Counted from the stretch's first letter, positions 35,970 through 45,085 are shown. The stretch: DNA of 64,000 bases from NAT127 sp034717695 (GCA_034717695.1 JAYELS010000080.1:1-64000), one strand, 5' to 3'. Numbers and translations: made by a program. Notes: generated from the sequence alone by a model not told the origin.

Positions 35970-36773
35970 ATGAACAGAGCAAGCATGGTGTTGGCGTGGC
36001 TGATGGCGCTGGTGCTCGGCCAGGCCCTGGCGGCGGACGATCCCCTCCGGGCGGCGGTGGACGCGCCCCACCGCACTCCGGCCTTCGCCGCCCGGGACGA
36101 GTATCGCCACCCCTACGAGACCCTCGATTTCTTCAAGGTCAAGCCGAACATGACGGTGGTGGAGATCTGGCCCGCCGGCGGCTGGTACAGCGAGATCCTG
36201 GCGCCCTACCTGAAGGGCGAGGGCGTCTACCACGCCGCCCATTTCAGCCCCGACACCGAGCTGGACTATTTCCGCAAATCCCTCGACGGCTTTCGCGCCA
36301 AGCTGGCCGCGAGCCCCGAGCAGTACGGCGACGTCAAGCTGACGGTGTTCGATCCGGCCAACGCTGTGCTGGGGGTGCCGGACGGCAGCGCCGACCGGGT
36401 GCTGACCTTCCGCAATGTCCACAACTGGTTGCGGGACGACGCCGAGGCCAGGGCCTTCGAGCTGTTCTTCCGCGCCCTGAAGCCGGGGGGCATCCTCGGC
36501 GTGGTGGAGCACCGGGGCAAGCCCGGCATCGACCGCGACACCATGCTCGCCTCCGGCTACATGGACGAGGATTCGGTGATCGCCCTCGCCACCCGGGCGG
36601 GCTTTCGCCTCGATGCCCGCAGCGAGATCAACGCCAATCTGCGGGACACCAAGGACCACCCCAGCGGGGTCTGGACCCTGCCCCCGTCCCTGCGCCTCGG
36701 CGAGCAGGACAGGGACAGGTACCAGGCCATCGGCGAGAGCGACCGCATGACCCTGCGCTTCGTCAAGCCGTGA
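35970..36773 (+). CDS. Exported class I methyltransferase-fold protein
   Basis: 267 aa from the ATG at 35970, with a perfect AGGAGGTG. It has a clear signal peptide (MNRASMVLAWLMALVLGQALAAD) and then a class I SAM methyltransferase-like core. Motif I is altered (TVVEIWPAGGWYSEILAPYL), and VLTFRNVHNWL and ALKPGGILGVVEHR resemble motifs IV and V. SAM is not expected in the periplasm, so the activity is unclear. Homologues with this layout are frequent in proteobacteria. It heads a three-gene overlapping operon with yheU and a hydrolase. Confidence 0.8.
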   Translation: MNRASMVLAWLMALVLGQALAADDPLRAAVDAPHRTPAFAARDEYRHPYETLDFFKVKPNMTVVEIWPAGGWYSEILAPYLKGEGVYHAAHFSPDTELDYFRKSLDGFRAKLAASPEQYGDVKLTVFDPANAVLGVPDGSADRVLTFRNVHNWLRDDAEARAFELFFRALKPGGILGVVEHRGKPGIDRDTMLASGYMDEDSVIALATRAGFRLDARSEINANLRDTKDHPSGVWTLPPSLRLGEQDRDRYQAIGESDRMTLRFVKP

Positions 36774-37009
36774 TCGAGATTCCCCCCGAGCGCCTCGACC
36801 CGGAGCTGCTCGATGCCATCATCGGGGAGTTCGTGCTGCGGGAGGGCACCGATTACGGCGAGCGGGAACTGCCCCTCGCCGACAAGATCGCCGAGGTGCG
36901 GCGCCAGATCGCCCGGGGCGAGGTGGTCATCGTTTTCGATCCCGAGTCGGAAAGCTGCAACCTGCTCACCCGCCGGCAATTTCGCCAGTGGAGCGCCGCC
37001 AATCCATGA
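36770..37009 (+). CDS. yheU: YheU-family protein
   Basis: 79 aa from a GTG overlapping the preceding stop (GTGA). IIGEFVLREGTDYGERELPLADKIAEVRRQI matches the E. coli YheU core (FVLREGTDYGE). The family is small, cytoplasmic and of unknown function. Its stop overlaps the start of the hydrolase gene (ATGA), consistent with translational coupling. Confidence 0.88.
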   Translation: MIEIPPERLDPELLDAIIGEFVLREGTDYGERELPLADKIAEVRRQIARGEVVIVFDPESESCNLLTRRQFRQWSAANP

Positions 37010-37683
37010 GCCGGCCCCGGTTGGATGATGGCCTGTTGCGGGTGGATGCCGCCGCGCCCATCGCCCGCCTGGTGCTCGCCCACGGCGCCGGCGCGCCGAT
37101 GGACAGCGACTTCATGAACGCCCTGGCGGCGGCCCTGGCGGGGCAGGGTATCTCGACACTGCGCTTTGAATTTCCCTACATGGCGGAGCGCCGCCGCACC
37201 GGGGGCAAGCGCCCCCCCGATCGCGAACCGCGCCTGCTGGACGCTTGGCGCGACCGGGTGCGGGCCATCGCGGGATCCGAAAATTCCCTGCCCCTCTTGA
37301 TCGGCGGCAAATCCATGGGCGGTCGCATGGCGTCCCTGGTGGTGGATGAACTGGCGGCGGAACTGGGGGTGGCGGGGCTGTGCTGCTACGGCTATCCCTT
37401 TCACCCGCCGGGGAAGGTGGAGCGCCTGCGCACCGCCCACCTGGCGGGGCTGCGCACACCGGCGTTGATCCTCCAGGGCAGCCGCGACCCCTTCGGCACC
37501 GCGGAGCGGATCGCGCCCCTGGCCCTGTCGCCGCGGCTGCGCATCCACTGGCTGGTGGATGGGGACCACGATTTCAAACCCCGCCGCGCCAGTGGCACAA
37601 GCCAGTTGGATCTGATAGCGGAGGCGGCCAGGGCGACAGGGGATTTCGCCCTGTCCCTGGCGGATTCGATCGGGGCGCTGTGA
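37006..37683 (+). CDS. Alpha/beta hydrolase (KANL3/Tex30-like)
   Basis: 225 aa from the ATG at 37006. HGAGAPMDSDFMNALA holds the oxyanion-loop region, and GGKSMGGRMAS is the nucleophile elbow with Ser near 108; PALILQGSRDPFGT supplies the acid and DGDHDFKP the His. This is the KANL3/Tex30-like family of uncharacterised alpha/beta hydrolases. It is the last gene of the operon. Confidence 0.85.
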   Translation: MSRPRLDDGLLRVDAAAPIARLVLAHGAGAPMDSDFMNALAAALAGQGISTLRFEFPYMAERRRTGGKRPPDREPRLLDAWRDRVRAIAGSENSLPLLIGGKSMGGRMASLVVDELAAELGVAGLCCYGYPFHPPGKVERLRTAHLAGLRTPALILQGSRDPFGTAERIAPLALSPRLRIHWLVDGDHDFKPRRASGTSQLDLIAEAARATGDFALSLADSIGAL

Positions 37684-37687
37684 AAGG

Positions 37688-37711
37688 CCCTGGCCGCCGG
37701 GGCGGCCAGGG
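37688..37711. repeat. Palindrome between two convergent genes
   Basis: CCCTGGCCGCC and GGCGGCCAGGG are exact inverted repeats separated by 2 nt, filling most of the 33-nt gap between the convergent hydrolase and repeat-domain genes. Neither strand has a T tract. Confidence 0.75.
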
Positions 37712-37716
37712 GCGGG

Positions 37717-38415
37717 TCAGGGCTCGACCAGCTGGGAGATGGCCGCCATGGCCTCCGGGTCGTGGGCCTTGATGCGGTTGGCGATGTGGTGTTGGAAGAA
37801 GTAGCGGAAGTCGGCATGCTGCTCCGCCGGGAAGAGGCACTCGTCCCCGGGCAGCACCGGGGTGTTCACCACCTTGTCGTCGTCCACCAGCATGCCGCTG
37901 ATGGCGCCGTCGGCGTGCAGGCGCCAGCTCAGCACTTCCTTCAGGGTGAGGGTCTTGAAGCCGTCCCCGGACAGCACCGCGTGGGTGCCGATGGTGTCGG
38001 GGATTTCCTGGAGGATGTCGTTGTCGCTCTCGCAGTCGAACTCGTAGTACTCCGCCGCCGATTCCAGCTCCACCACCTTGTGGATCGGCGCCTCGAAGAA
38101 CACCTCGTCGATGCCCGGATCGTAGTAACCCTCCCAGTGGCCGTGGAGGGGATCCTGCAGGTCAGGGCAGGCGGTGATGCCGTTCAGCCAGGGCACCAGA
38201 CCCACCACCTCGCCGTCCGCCCGCAGCGCCCAGCACAGCACCTTGAGGGTGAAGAAGCGGGAGGGATTGGCCTCGTTGGAGTAGATCATCTCCAGGCCAT
38301 CGAGCTCGGGGGCGAGGCGGATGATGCGGCGGTTGAAGCGGTCGGAGTAGGGTCTTCCGGTGAACAGGTCGATCACATTGGCGGTGCCGTGATCTTCGGG
38401 TACTGAGGTAGTCAT
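37717..38415 (-). CDS. Uncharacterised protein with internal domain duplication
   Basis: 232 aa from the ATG at 38415, with GAGGAGG well placed. I do not recognise the family. An internal repeat is visible: FTLKVLCWALRADGEVVGLV (about 54-73) and LTLKEVLSWRLHADGAISGM (about 157-176) align with conserved Leu-x-Trp-x-Leu-x-Ala-Asp-Gly. It is acidic, with no signal peptide or membrane segment. The end (ADFRYFFQHHIANRIKAHDPEAMAAI) looks helical. Confidence 0.75.
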   Translation of the reverse strand: MTTSVPEDHGTANVIDLFTGRPYSDRFNRRIIRLAPELDGLEMIYSNEANPSRFFTLKVLCWALRADGEVVGLVPWLNGITACPDLQDPLHGHWEGYYDPGIDEVFFEAPIHKVVELESAAEYYEFDCESDNDILQEIPDTIGTHAVLSGDGFKTLTLKEVLSWRLHADGAISGMLVDDDKVVNTPVLPGDECLFPAEQHADFRYFFQHHIANRIKAHDPEAMAAISQLVEP

Positions 38416-38579
38416 GGGGCGCCTCCTCGTGATGGTGTTCGGTGCGGTACCGATAGAGCTGTGCGGACGAATGCACAACCATCGGGGCCTAAGGTAAGCG
38501 TCCTTTTTCCAAAGCACAATAGCTTGTGGCAAAAATAACCGGGAAGGGCAAATCCTGTGTGGCGGCGGGCGCCCGGGCC

Positions 38580-40253
38580 TCACAGCAGGAACTTGGCGGA
38601 CACCAGGATGAGCAGCACCAGGAGCGCCCAGGACAGCATCCGGCTGGTGCTCTGGTAGGCCAGGGCGCCGTGGCGCCAGGGGCCGTTGGCCGCCCGCTGC
38701 CAGAGGCCGTCCGCCAGCTGGAGGATGCCGGCCCGCAGCCGGGCGAGGCCGTTCACCATGCCCCGACCGAGGTGGAAGCCCGCCACCCGCCACAGCCAGT
38801 CGGTGTCGAGGCTGAGGGTCAGGGTGCGCTTCATCAGGGGTAGCAGGGCGAAGAATGCGAGCCCCGAGAACAGCAGCAGCTGGAACTGGCTCACCAGGTG
38901 GCTGGCGGTGTAGGGCTCGTAGTCCACCGGGTAGGGCAGAAGGCCGTAGAGCCACTGGGGAAACACCCCGAGGGCGATGCAGGCCACGGAAAACAGCACC
39001 ATCGCCGCGCGCATGTTCCAGGGCGGGTCCTTGGGGCGCAGGCCGGAATCCTTCTGGAAGAACACGAACCAGGGGAACTTGATGCCGGCGTGGAGGAACA
39101 CCCCGGCGGAGGCGGCCACCAGCAGCAGCCATACGGTGGTGAAGTGCTGGTCGGCGGCGGCCTGGGAGATCATCGACTTGGTGACGAAGCCGGAGGTGTA
39201 GGGAAAGGCGGAGATGGCCAGTGCGCCGATGATCCCGCAGATGGCGGTGAGGGGCATGGAGTGGACCAGCCCCCCCAGTTCGCTGCACTTGCGCCGCCCG
39301 GTCATGTACAGCACCGAGCCCGCCGACATCAACAGCAGCGCCTTGTAGATGATGTGGGCGAAGGCGTGGGCGGCGGCGCCGTTGATGGCCATCTCGGTGC
39401 CGATGCCGATGCCGCACACCATGAACCCCACCTGGTTGACGATGGAGTAGGCGAGGATGCGGCGCATGTCGTTTTCGAGCAGGGCGTAGATGATCCCGTA
39501 GAAGATCATGTAGAGGCCGATCCAGATCAGGATCTGCTCCCCGGGGAACAGCAAAATCAGCGCCAGCACCGCCGTCTTGGTGGTAAAGGCGGAGAGGAAC
39601 ACCGACCCGGAGGGGCTCGATTCGGGATAGGCGTCCGCCAGCCAGGCGGACACCGGCGGCGCGGCGGCGTTGATGAGCACCCCGATGAGAATCAGCCAGC
39701 CGTCGAAATTGGTCAGGGGTATGGGCTGTATTTCGATGGAGCCGGTGTGGATCATCACCCCCTCGATGCCGATCTTGAGGAGCACGCCCCCCAGCAGGTG
39801 CATGGTGGCGTAGCGGATGCCGGCGCGGCGCGCCCCCTCGGTGCCGCCGCACCACACCACCACGGTGGAGAAGATCGCCATCAGCTCCCAGAACAGGAAC
39901 ATGGTGATCAGATCCCCGGCGAAGGACACGCCAATGGCCCCGGCGGCGTAGGCCTGGGCGGCGGCCAGCTCCCACCATTTGGCCTGGCGGAAGGCGAACA
40001 GCCCACCGGCGAAGGCCATGATGGCGAAGATGGTGGCGAACAGGCGGCGCAGGGGGCTCGCCTCGATGAGCTGGATCTCGTAGCCGAGGAACTGGGCGGT
40101 GAGGAGGATGCCGTCCTCCATCTGCCAGATGGCGTAGAGGGTCAGCAGCGGCGCGCCGAGCACGATCAGCGGGCGCAGGGGAGCCCGCACCGGGCCGATC
40201 AGGAAGGCGCCGAGGACCAGGATCAGGGCGGGGGGCAGCAGCAGCTCAAGCAT
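38580..40253 (-). CDS. Antiporter MrpD/NuoLMN-like subunit, third copy
   Basis: 557 aa with about 14 membrane segments. Proton-channel residues of the family are visible: Glu in TM5 (MFLFWELMAIFS) and Lys in TM7 (SAFTTKTAVLALILLF). It is longer than its two paralogues in the operon, with a C-terminal extension (about 480-557) ending in a membrane helix. It is the last gene of the ten-gene antiporter operon and overlaps the preceding small gene by 8 nt. It could fill the role of MrpA/NuoL, but it lacks the fused MrpA C-terminus. Confidence 0.88.
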   Translation of the reverse strand: MLELLLPPALILVLGAFLIGPVRAPLRPLIVLGAPLLTLYAIWQMEDGILLTAQFLGYEIQLIEASPLRRLFATIFAIMAFAGGLFAFRQAKWWELAAAQAYAAGAIGVSFAGDLITMFLFWELMAIFSTVVVWCGGTEGARRAGIRYATMHLLGGVLLKIGIEGVMIHTGSIEIQPIPLTNFDGWLILIGVLINAAAPPVSAWLADAYPESSPSGSVFLSAFTTKTAVLALILLFPGEQILIWIGLYMIFYGIIYALLENDMRRILAYSIVNQVGFMVCGIGIGTEMAINGAAAHAFAHIIYKALLLMSAGSVLYMTGRRKCSELGGLVHSMPLTAICGIIGALAISAFPYTSGFVTKSMISQAAADQHFTTVWLLLVAASAGVFLHAGIKFPWFVFFQKDSGLRPKDPPWNMRAAMVLFSVACIALGVFPQWLYGLLPYPVDYEPYTASHLVSQFQLLLFSGLAFFALLPLMKRTLTLSLDTDWLWRVAGFHLGRGMVNGLARLRAGILQLADGLWQRAANGPWRHGALAYQSTSRMLSWALLVLLILVSAKFLL

Positions 40254-40503
40254 CGTCGTCGTAATAGCTGTCGGGGCGTTTCAGCAGGAAGCCCAGCACC
40301 TTGGCGAGGATCACCATGGCGGCGCAGGACGCGAAGCCGAACAGGGCGTTGAAGCCAAACCATTCGTCGAAGCCGAAGTGGCCGTGGAGGGGGAATGCCA
40401 GCTGGGCCAGTACCGTGGCGGCCAGCACCAGGGCAAAGCCCCACCACAGTTTGCCGCGGTTCTCCGGCCGGTACAGCCAGCTCTTGCGGTGGGGATCGGT
40501 CAT
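40246..40503 (-). CDS. Small membrane subunit in the antiporter operon
   Basis: 85 aa with two hydrophobic segments (about 20-36 and 49-71) and an acidic tail (RPDSYYDDDA). It is trapped between two MrpD-like genes with 4- and 8-nt overlaps, so it is likely a structural subunit of the complex. I do not recognise a named family. Confidence 0.7.
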   Translation of the reverse strand: MTDPHRKSWLYRPENRGKLWWGFALVLAATVLAQLAFPLHGHFGFDEWFGFNALFGFASCAAMVILAKVLGFLLKRPDSYYDDDA

Positions 40504-41975
40504 GGGGTCACTCCCAGCACGGCGTTTTCAAAGGCCACCAGCGGTCCGTTGAGGAAAAACACCAGCAAGGTCAGGGTGGCGGTGACGCAGATGGCGGCCA
40601 CCATGGGCACCGGCGCCTCGCCGTGGGGTTTGGCGGGGGCCTCGCTCTCCCGCAGGAAGAAGGCCCGGAAGATCACCGGCAGGAAGTAGGCGGCATTCAG
40701 GGCGGTGGAGAGGCTCAACACCCCCAGCACGAAGTAGCTGTCGTTCTGGAACGCCCCGGCGATCATGTACCACTTGGAGACGAAGCCCCCGGTGGGCGGC
40801 ACGCCGATCATGCTCAGGGCGGCGATGGCGAAGGCCCCCATGGTGATGGGCATGCGAAAGCCGATGCCGTCGAGCTGGTGGATCTCGGTCTTCTTGCTCG
40901 CCACGTAAATGGCCCCGGCGGCGAAGAACAGGGTGATCTTGGCCACCGCGTGGGCGACGATGTGGATGATCCCACCCATCCCCGACAGGGGGGTGAGCAC
41001 CAGCACCGCCAGCAGGATGTAGGACAGCTGGGACACGGTGGAGTAGGCCAGCATGCGCTTGATGTTGGTCTGGCGCAGGGCCAGCACCGAGGAGGCGACG
41101 ATGGTGAAGCCGGCGATATAGGCGGCGATGACCTCGTGGGGCACGTCCACCAGAAAGTCGAGGCCGAAGATGTAGATCACCACCTTGGCGAAGGTGAACA
41201 CCCCGGCCTTGACCACCGCCACGGCGTGGAGCAGGGCCGACACCGGGGTGGGGGCCACCATGGCCGCCGGCAGCCAGCGGTGGATGGGCATCACCGCCGC
41301 CTTGCCGATGCCGAACAGGTAAAGCAGCAGCAGCACCGTGGCGGCGGTACCGCCGATGGTGCCCTCGAGGATGCCCCCGGCGCGGAAATCCAGGGTGCCG
41401 GCCAGGGCGTAGGTCCACAGCATGGCGGGCAGGAACAGGCCGATGGAGGTGGCGAGCAGGATGCCCAGGTAGGTGCGCGCCCCGGCCCGGGCCTTGGCGT
41501 CCCCCTTGTGGGCCACCAGGGGATAGGTGGAGAGGGTCAGCACCTCGTAGAACAGGAACAGGGTCAGCAGGTTGGCGGCGAAGGCCACCCCCATGGCGCC
41601 GAAAATGGCTACTGCGAAGCACACATAGAAGCGGGTTTGGTACTTTTCCTTGTTGGCCCGCATGTAGCCGATGGCGTACACCGAGGTGACGATCCACAGG
41701 CCGCTGGCCACCAGGGCGAAGAGGATCGACAGGGGCTCGGAGTGGAGGGCGATGGCGAGCCCCGGCAGCAGGCTGAACAGCTCGATGTAGAGGGCGTTGG
41801 GGTCGCTGTTGGCGCCCACCGCGAGGAACACCTGGAAGACCAGGTAGAACAGAGCGCCGGCGGTGGCGAGGGTGAGGGTCTCCCGCAGGTTGGGCCAGCG
41901 CCCGGCGAGGGCGATGAGCAGCGCGCCGGCCAGGGGCACCACCAGGGTCAGTTGCAGGGCCAGCTGGGGATTCAC
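40500..41975 (-). CDS. mnhD: Antiporter MrpD/NuoN-like subunit, second copy
   Basis: 491 aa, about 14 membrane segments. The TM5 Glu (LFLFYEVLTLSTYPLVAH) and TM7 Lys (LHAVAVVKAGVFTFAKV) are conserved, and LAYSTVSQLSYILL is typical of the family. A broken-helix proton channel unit of the Mrp complex. 4-nt overlaps on both sides. Confidence 0.9.
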   Translation of the reverse strand: MNPQLALQLTLVVPLAGALLIALAGRWPNLRETLTLATAGALFYLVFQVFLAVGANSDPNALYIELFSLLPGLAIALHSEPLSILFALVASGLWIVTSVYAIGYMRANKEKYQTRFYVCFAVAIFGAMGVAFAANLLTLFLFYEVLTLSTYPLVAHKGDAKARAGARTYLGILLATSIGLFLPAMLWTYALAGTLDFRAGGILEGTIGGTAATVLLLLYLFGIGKAAVMPIHRWLPAAMVAPTPVSALLHAVAVVKAGVFTFAKVVIYIFGLDFLVDVPHEVIAAYIAGFTIVASSVLALRQTNIKRMLAYSTVSQLSYILLAVLVLTPLSGMGGIIHIVAHAVAKITLFFAAGAIYVASKKTEIHQLDGIGFRMPITMGAFAIAALSMIGVPPTGGFVSKWYMIAGAFQNDSYFVLGVLSLSTALNAAYFLPVIFRAFFLRESEAPAKPHGEAPVPMVAAICVTATLTLLVFFLNGPLVAFENAVLGVTP

Positions 41976-43441
41976 GGATTACCTCCCGTCAGCAGCAGGG
42001 CGGCGTCCTGGGCCAGGGTCACCGGCAGGCGGGTGTCGAGGCCGAAGTAGATATTGGCGAGCACCAGGATCCAGGTGGGAATCAGCATCGACAGGGGCGC
42101 CTCGCAGCGCTCGCCCTCCGCCTCCTGGAAGTAGGCCACCTCCACCACCCGCCACACATAGGCCACGGCCAGCAACGAGCCCACCAGGATCACCGCGATC
42201 AGCGGCCACCAGCCGAGCTCGATGGCCGCCAGCACCAGGTACCACTTGCTGATGAAGCCGACGGTGCCGGGCACGCCTATGAGGCTCAGGCCGCCGATCA
42301 CGAACGCCGCCATGGTGAGGGGCATGCGCCGGCCGAGGCCCTTCATGTCATTCAGCCCGCAGCCCCCGAGACGCAGCGCCACGCAACCGAGGGCGAGGAA
42401 CAGGGCCCCCTTCATCAGCGCGTGGTTGAACAGGTGCAGGGTGGCGGCGGTGAGGCCGAGGCCGCTCAGCATGGCGAGGCCGAGCACCATGTAGCCGATC
42501 TGGCCGACGCTGGAGTAGGCCAGCAGGCGCTTGACGTTGACCTGGACGATGGCCATGGCGGACCCGGCGATGATGGCCGCCGCCGCCAGGGTGATCAGGG
42601 CGCTGTGGAAGAACGCCGAGCGGAAGGAGAATTCCGCGCTAAACACCGTGAACAGAACCCGCAGCAGCACATAGACCGCCACCTTGGTGGCGGTGGCGGC
42701 GAGGAAGGCGCTGGCCACCGAGGGGGCATGGGTGTAGGCGTTGGGCAGCCACCAGTGGAGGGGGTAGAGGGCGAGCTTGATGCCCACCCCCACGACGATG
42801 AAGGCAAAGCCGGTGTACACCGTGCGGGTGCCGTCCACCAGGGGCAGGCGCTCGGCCAGATCCGCCATGTTGAGGGTACCGGTCATGCCGTACAGCAATC
42901 CGATGCCGATCAACAGGAAGGTGGCGCCGATGGTGCCCACCACCAGGTACTGGTAGGCCGCCACCAGGGCGCGGCGGTCGCGGTGCTGGCTGATGAGGAT
43001 GTAGCTCGACAGGGACGAGATCTCGAGAAACACGAAAAGGTTGAACAGATCCCCGGTGAGGGTGATACCGAGCAGCCCCGACAGCGCCAGCAGGTAGGCG
43101 GCGTGGAAACCCGCCTGGTTGCGCTCCTCCACCTCCGCCGCCACGCTGCGCCGGGCGTAGGGCATCACCAGGGCGCCGATGGCGGCGACGATCAGCGCCA
43201 CCAGGGCGTTCAGGGCATCGGCCCGGTACTCGATGCCCCAGGGCGGCGGCCAGCCCCCGAGGTGATAGCTCACCACCCCCTGTACCTGGACCCTCCAGAG
43301 CAGCAGGACGGCGAGGGCGAACACCGCGGCGGACACCAGGGTGGCCGCGCCCCAGGCCAGGCGCCGGGGCAGCAGCAGGCAGGCGGGGGCCGCGAGCAGG
43401 GGGATGATGACCAGCAGGGCGATGAGGTTTTGCAAGATCAC
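41972..43441 (-). CDS. mnhD: Antiporter MrpD-like subunit, first copy
   Basis: 489 aa, about 14 membrane segments. The TM5 Glu (NLFVFLEISSLSSYILI) and TM7 Lys (AFLAATATKVAVYVLLRVLF) are present. LLAYSSVGQIGYMVLG and the NHALMKGALFL histidine region fit MrpD/MnhD. It directly follows the MrpC gene, the normal place for MrpD. 4-nt overlaps on both sides. Confidence 0.92.
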   Translation of the reverse strand: MILQNLIALLVIIPLLAAPACLLLPRRLAWGAATLVSAAVFALAVLLLWRVQVQGVVSYHLGGWPPPWGIEYRADALNALVALIVAAIGALVMPYARRSVAAEVEERNQAGFHAAYLLALSGLLGITLTGDLFNLFVFLEISSLSSYILISQHRDRRALVAAYQYLVVGTIGATFLLIGIGLLYGMTGTLNMADLAERLPLVDGTRTVYTGFAFIVVGVGIKLALYPLHWWLPNAYTHAPSVASAFLAATATKVAVYVLLRVLFTVFSAEFSFRSAFFHSALITLAAAAIIAGSAMAIVQVNVKRLLAYSSVGQIGYMVLGLAMLSGLGLTAATLHLFNHALMKGALFLALGCVALRLGGCGLNDMKGLGRRMPLTMAAFVIGGLSLIGVPGTVGFISKWYLVLAAIELGWWPLIAVILVGSLLAVAYVWRVVEVAYFQEAEGERCEAPLSMLIPTWILVLANIYFGLDTRLPVTLAQDAALLLTGGNP

Positions 43442-43803
43442 AGGGCGTCATCCTTGGCGCGGATGTCGTCTTCCTCGATGGAACCGTAGGCCTCGCGGAT
43501 GCGCACCGTGAGGGCGAGCCCCAGGGCGGTGGTGGCCACCCCCACCACGATGGCGGTGAGGATCAGCACATGGGGCAGCGGGTTCGAGAACAGCTTGACA
43601 CCCTCGCGGACGATGGGCGCGGCGCCCCCCTCCACGTTGGACAGGCTGATATAGAGGATGAACACGGAGGTCTGGAAGATATTGAGGCCGACGATCTGCT
43701 TCACCAGGTTGCCGCGACTGATCACGGTGTAGAACCCGGTCATCATGAGGAAGATGGCCACCCAGTAGTTGTACTGGCCGAGATGGTGCGCGAGCCAATC
43801 CAT
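43438..43803 (-). CDS. mnhC: Antiporter subunit MrpC/MnhC (NuoK-like)
   Basis: 121 aa, three membrane segments. GFYTVISRGNLVKQIVGLNIFQTSVFILYIS is the conserved NuoK/MrpC core, and the C-terminal part (HVLILTAIVVGVATTALGLALTVRI) carries the TM3 signature. Its start overlaps the MrpB stop by 1 nt. Confidence 0.92.
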   Translation of the reverse strand: MDWLAHHLGQYNYWVAIFLMMTGFYTVISRGNLVKQIVGLNIFQTSVFILYISLSNVEGGAAPIVREGVKLFSNPLPHVLILTAIVVGVATTALGLALTVRIREAYGSIEEDDIRAKDDAL

Positions 43804-44222
43804 CAGTCCCGGCCCCTCCCGGCGAAGGCGAAGAAAATGATCACCATCACCGCCGTGACGGTAAGGCCCACCCCCAGTTCCACCAGGATGATGCCGAGGT
43901 GCTGGCCCGCCACCGGATCCGCCGCCAGCAGGTTGTAGTTGAGGTACTCCCCGCCGCGCAGCAGGGAGACCACACCCACGCCGCCGAAGAGCAGCACGCC
44001 GGCGGCGGCCTGGCGCACCATGAAAGCCAGGGGCAGCACCTGGCGCGCCTGCTCGACGCCGAACACCAGGCCGTAGAGGATGATCGCCGAGGCGAAGATC
44101 ACCCCCGCCTGAAAGCCACCGCCGGGGCTGTACTCGCCGTGGAACTGCACGTACAGGGCGAACAGCATGATCAGCGGGATCAGGAACTTGGCGGTGACCT
44201 TGAGAACGGGGTCGCGACTCAT
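43803..44222 (-). CDS. mnhB: Antiporter subunit MrpB/MnhB
   Basis: 139 aa, four membrane segments. LFALYVQFHGEYSPGGGFQAGVIFASAIILYGLVFG is the MnhB domain signature, including the GGGFQAG loop. 4-nt overlap with the preceding gene. Confidence 0.92.
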   Translation of the reverse strand: MSRDPVLKVTAKFLIPLIMLFALYVQFHGEYSPGGGFQAGVIFASAIILYGLVFGVEQARQVLPLAFMVRQAAAGVLLFGGVGVVSLLRGGEYLNYNLLAADPVAGQHLGIILVELGVGLTVTAVMVIIFFAFAGRGRD

Positions 44223-44770
44223 CCCTCGTCATCCTCCCCGCGCTTGCGGCGGCCGCCGAGGAGCAACAGCACGCCGAGCCCGGCGGTAAACACCACCGTC
44301 ACCTCGCCGAGGGTATCGAAGCCCCGGTAGCTGGCGAGGATCGACGCCACCATGTTGGGGATGCCGATTTCCACCGGGGACTGCTCGATGTAGCGGGGCG
44401 CCACATGGTGGTGGATGGGGGCGTCCGGGTCGCCGTAGGAGGGCAGGTCGAGGGTGCCCCACACCAGGGCGAGGCCGGTGAGGCTGACCAGCGCCAGGGG
44501 CAGCAGGGTGCGGGCCCGGCCCTTGCGGCGCCGCACCCGGGCGCCGGTGAGGGCGACGGTGGAAAGCATCAGCACGGTGGTGATGCCGGCCCCCACCGCC
44601 GCCTCGGTGAAGGCCACGTCGCCGGCGTCCATGATCAGGAACACGCTGGCGGACAGCAGGCTGTAGACCCCGAACAGCATCACCACGGTGAACAGGTTGT
44701 GCAGGCGGATCACCGCCACCGCGGTGGCGGCGAGGAAGGCGAGCAGCACGCTGACGATTAACTGTTCCAT
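44219..44770 (-). CDS. MbhD/MbhE-type subunit (DUF4040; detached MrpA C-terminus)
   Basis: 183 aa, about five membrane segments. The N-terminal half (LFTVVMLFGVYSLLSASVFLIMDAGDVAFTEAAVGAGITTVLML) is DUF4040, as in MbhD and the MrpA C-terminus. The C-terminal half (PNMVASILASYRGFDTLGEVTVVFTAGLGVLLLL) matches MbhE. In classical Mrp both are fused to the 3' end of MrpA; here they are free-standing, as in archaeal membrane-bound hydrogenases. 1- and 4-nt overlaps with neighbours. Confidence 0.85.
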   Translation of the reverse strand: MEQLIVSVLLAFLAATAVAVIRLHNLFTVVMLFGVYSLLSASVFLIMDAGDVAFTEAAVGAGITTVLMLSTVALTGARVRRRKGRARTLLPLALVSLTGLALVWGTLDLPSYGDPDAPIHHHVAPRYIEQSPVEIGIPNMVASILASYRGFDTLGEVTVVFTAGLGVLLLLGGRRKRGEDDEG

Positions 44771-45081
44771 CAGCGCTCCCGGGGGTTGTCCGCCACGGCG
44801 GGCTTGAATCCCGCCTTGAGGGCGGTGCGGGCCAGGCCGTAGGCGGCGGTGGGGGTGGTGAACAGCAGGAAGAACAGCACCATCAGCAACTTGGCGATCA
44901 CCAGGAACTTGCCGGACAGCACCATCAGCCCGGCGATGATGAGGATGGCGCAGAGGGTGTCGGTGATGCTCGCCCCGTGCATGCGGGTGAAGAAGTCCGG
45001 GAAGCGCAGCAAGCCGAGGGCGCCGATCACCCCGAACAGGCTGCCGGTGATCAGCAGGATGGCGCCGATGATCTCCTGCAT
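44770..45081 (-). CDS. mnhG: Antiporter subunit MrpG/MnhG
   Basis: 103 aa from the ATG at 45081, three membrane segments. LGLLRFPDFFTRMHGASITDTLC is the diagnostic MnhG motif. The neighbours and overlaps confirm it. Confidence 0.93.
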   Translation of the reverse strand: MQEIIGAILLITGSLFGVIGALGLLRFPDFFTRMHGASITDTLCAILIIAGLMVLSGKFLVIAKLLMVLFFLLFTTPTAAYGLARTALKAGFKPAVADNPRER

Positions 45082-45085
45082 GGCG

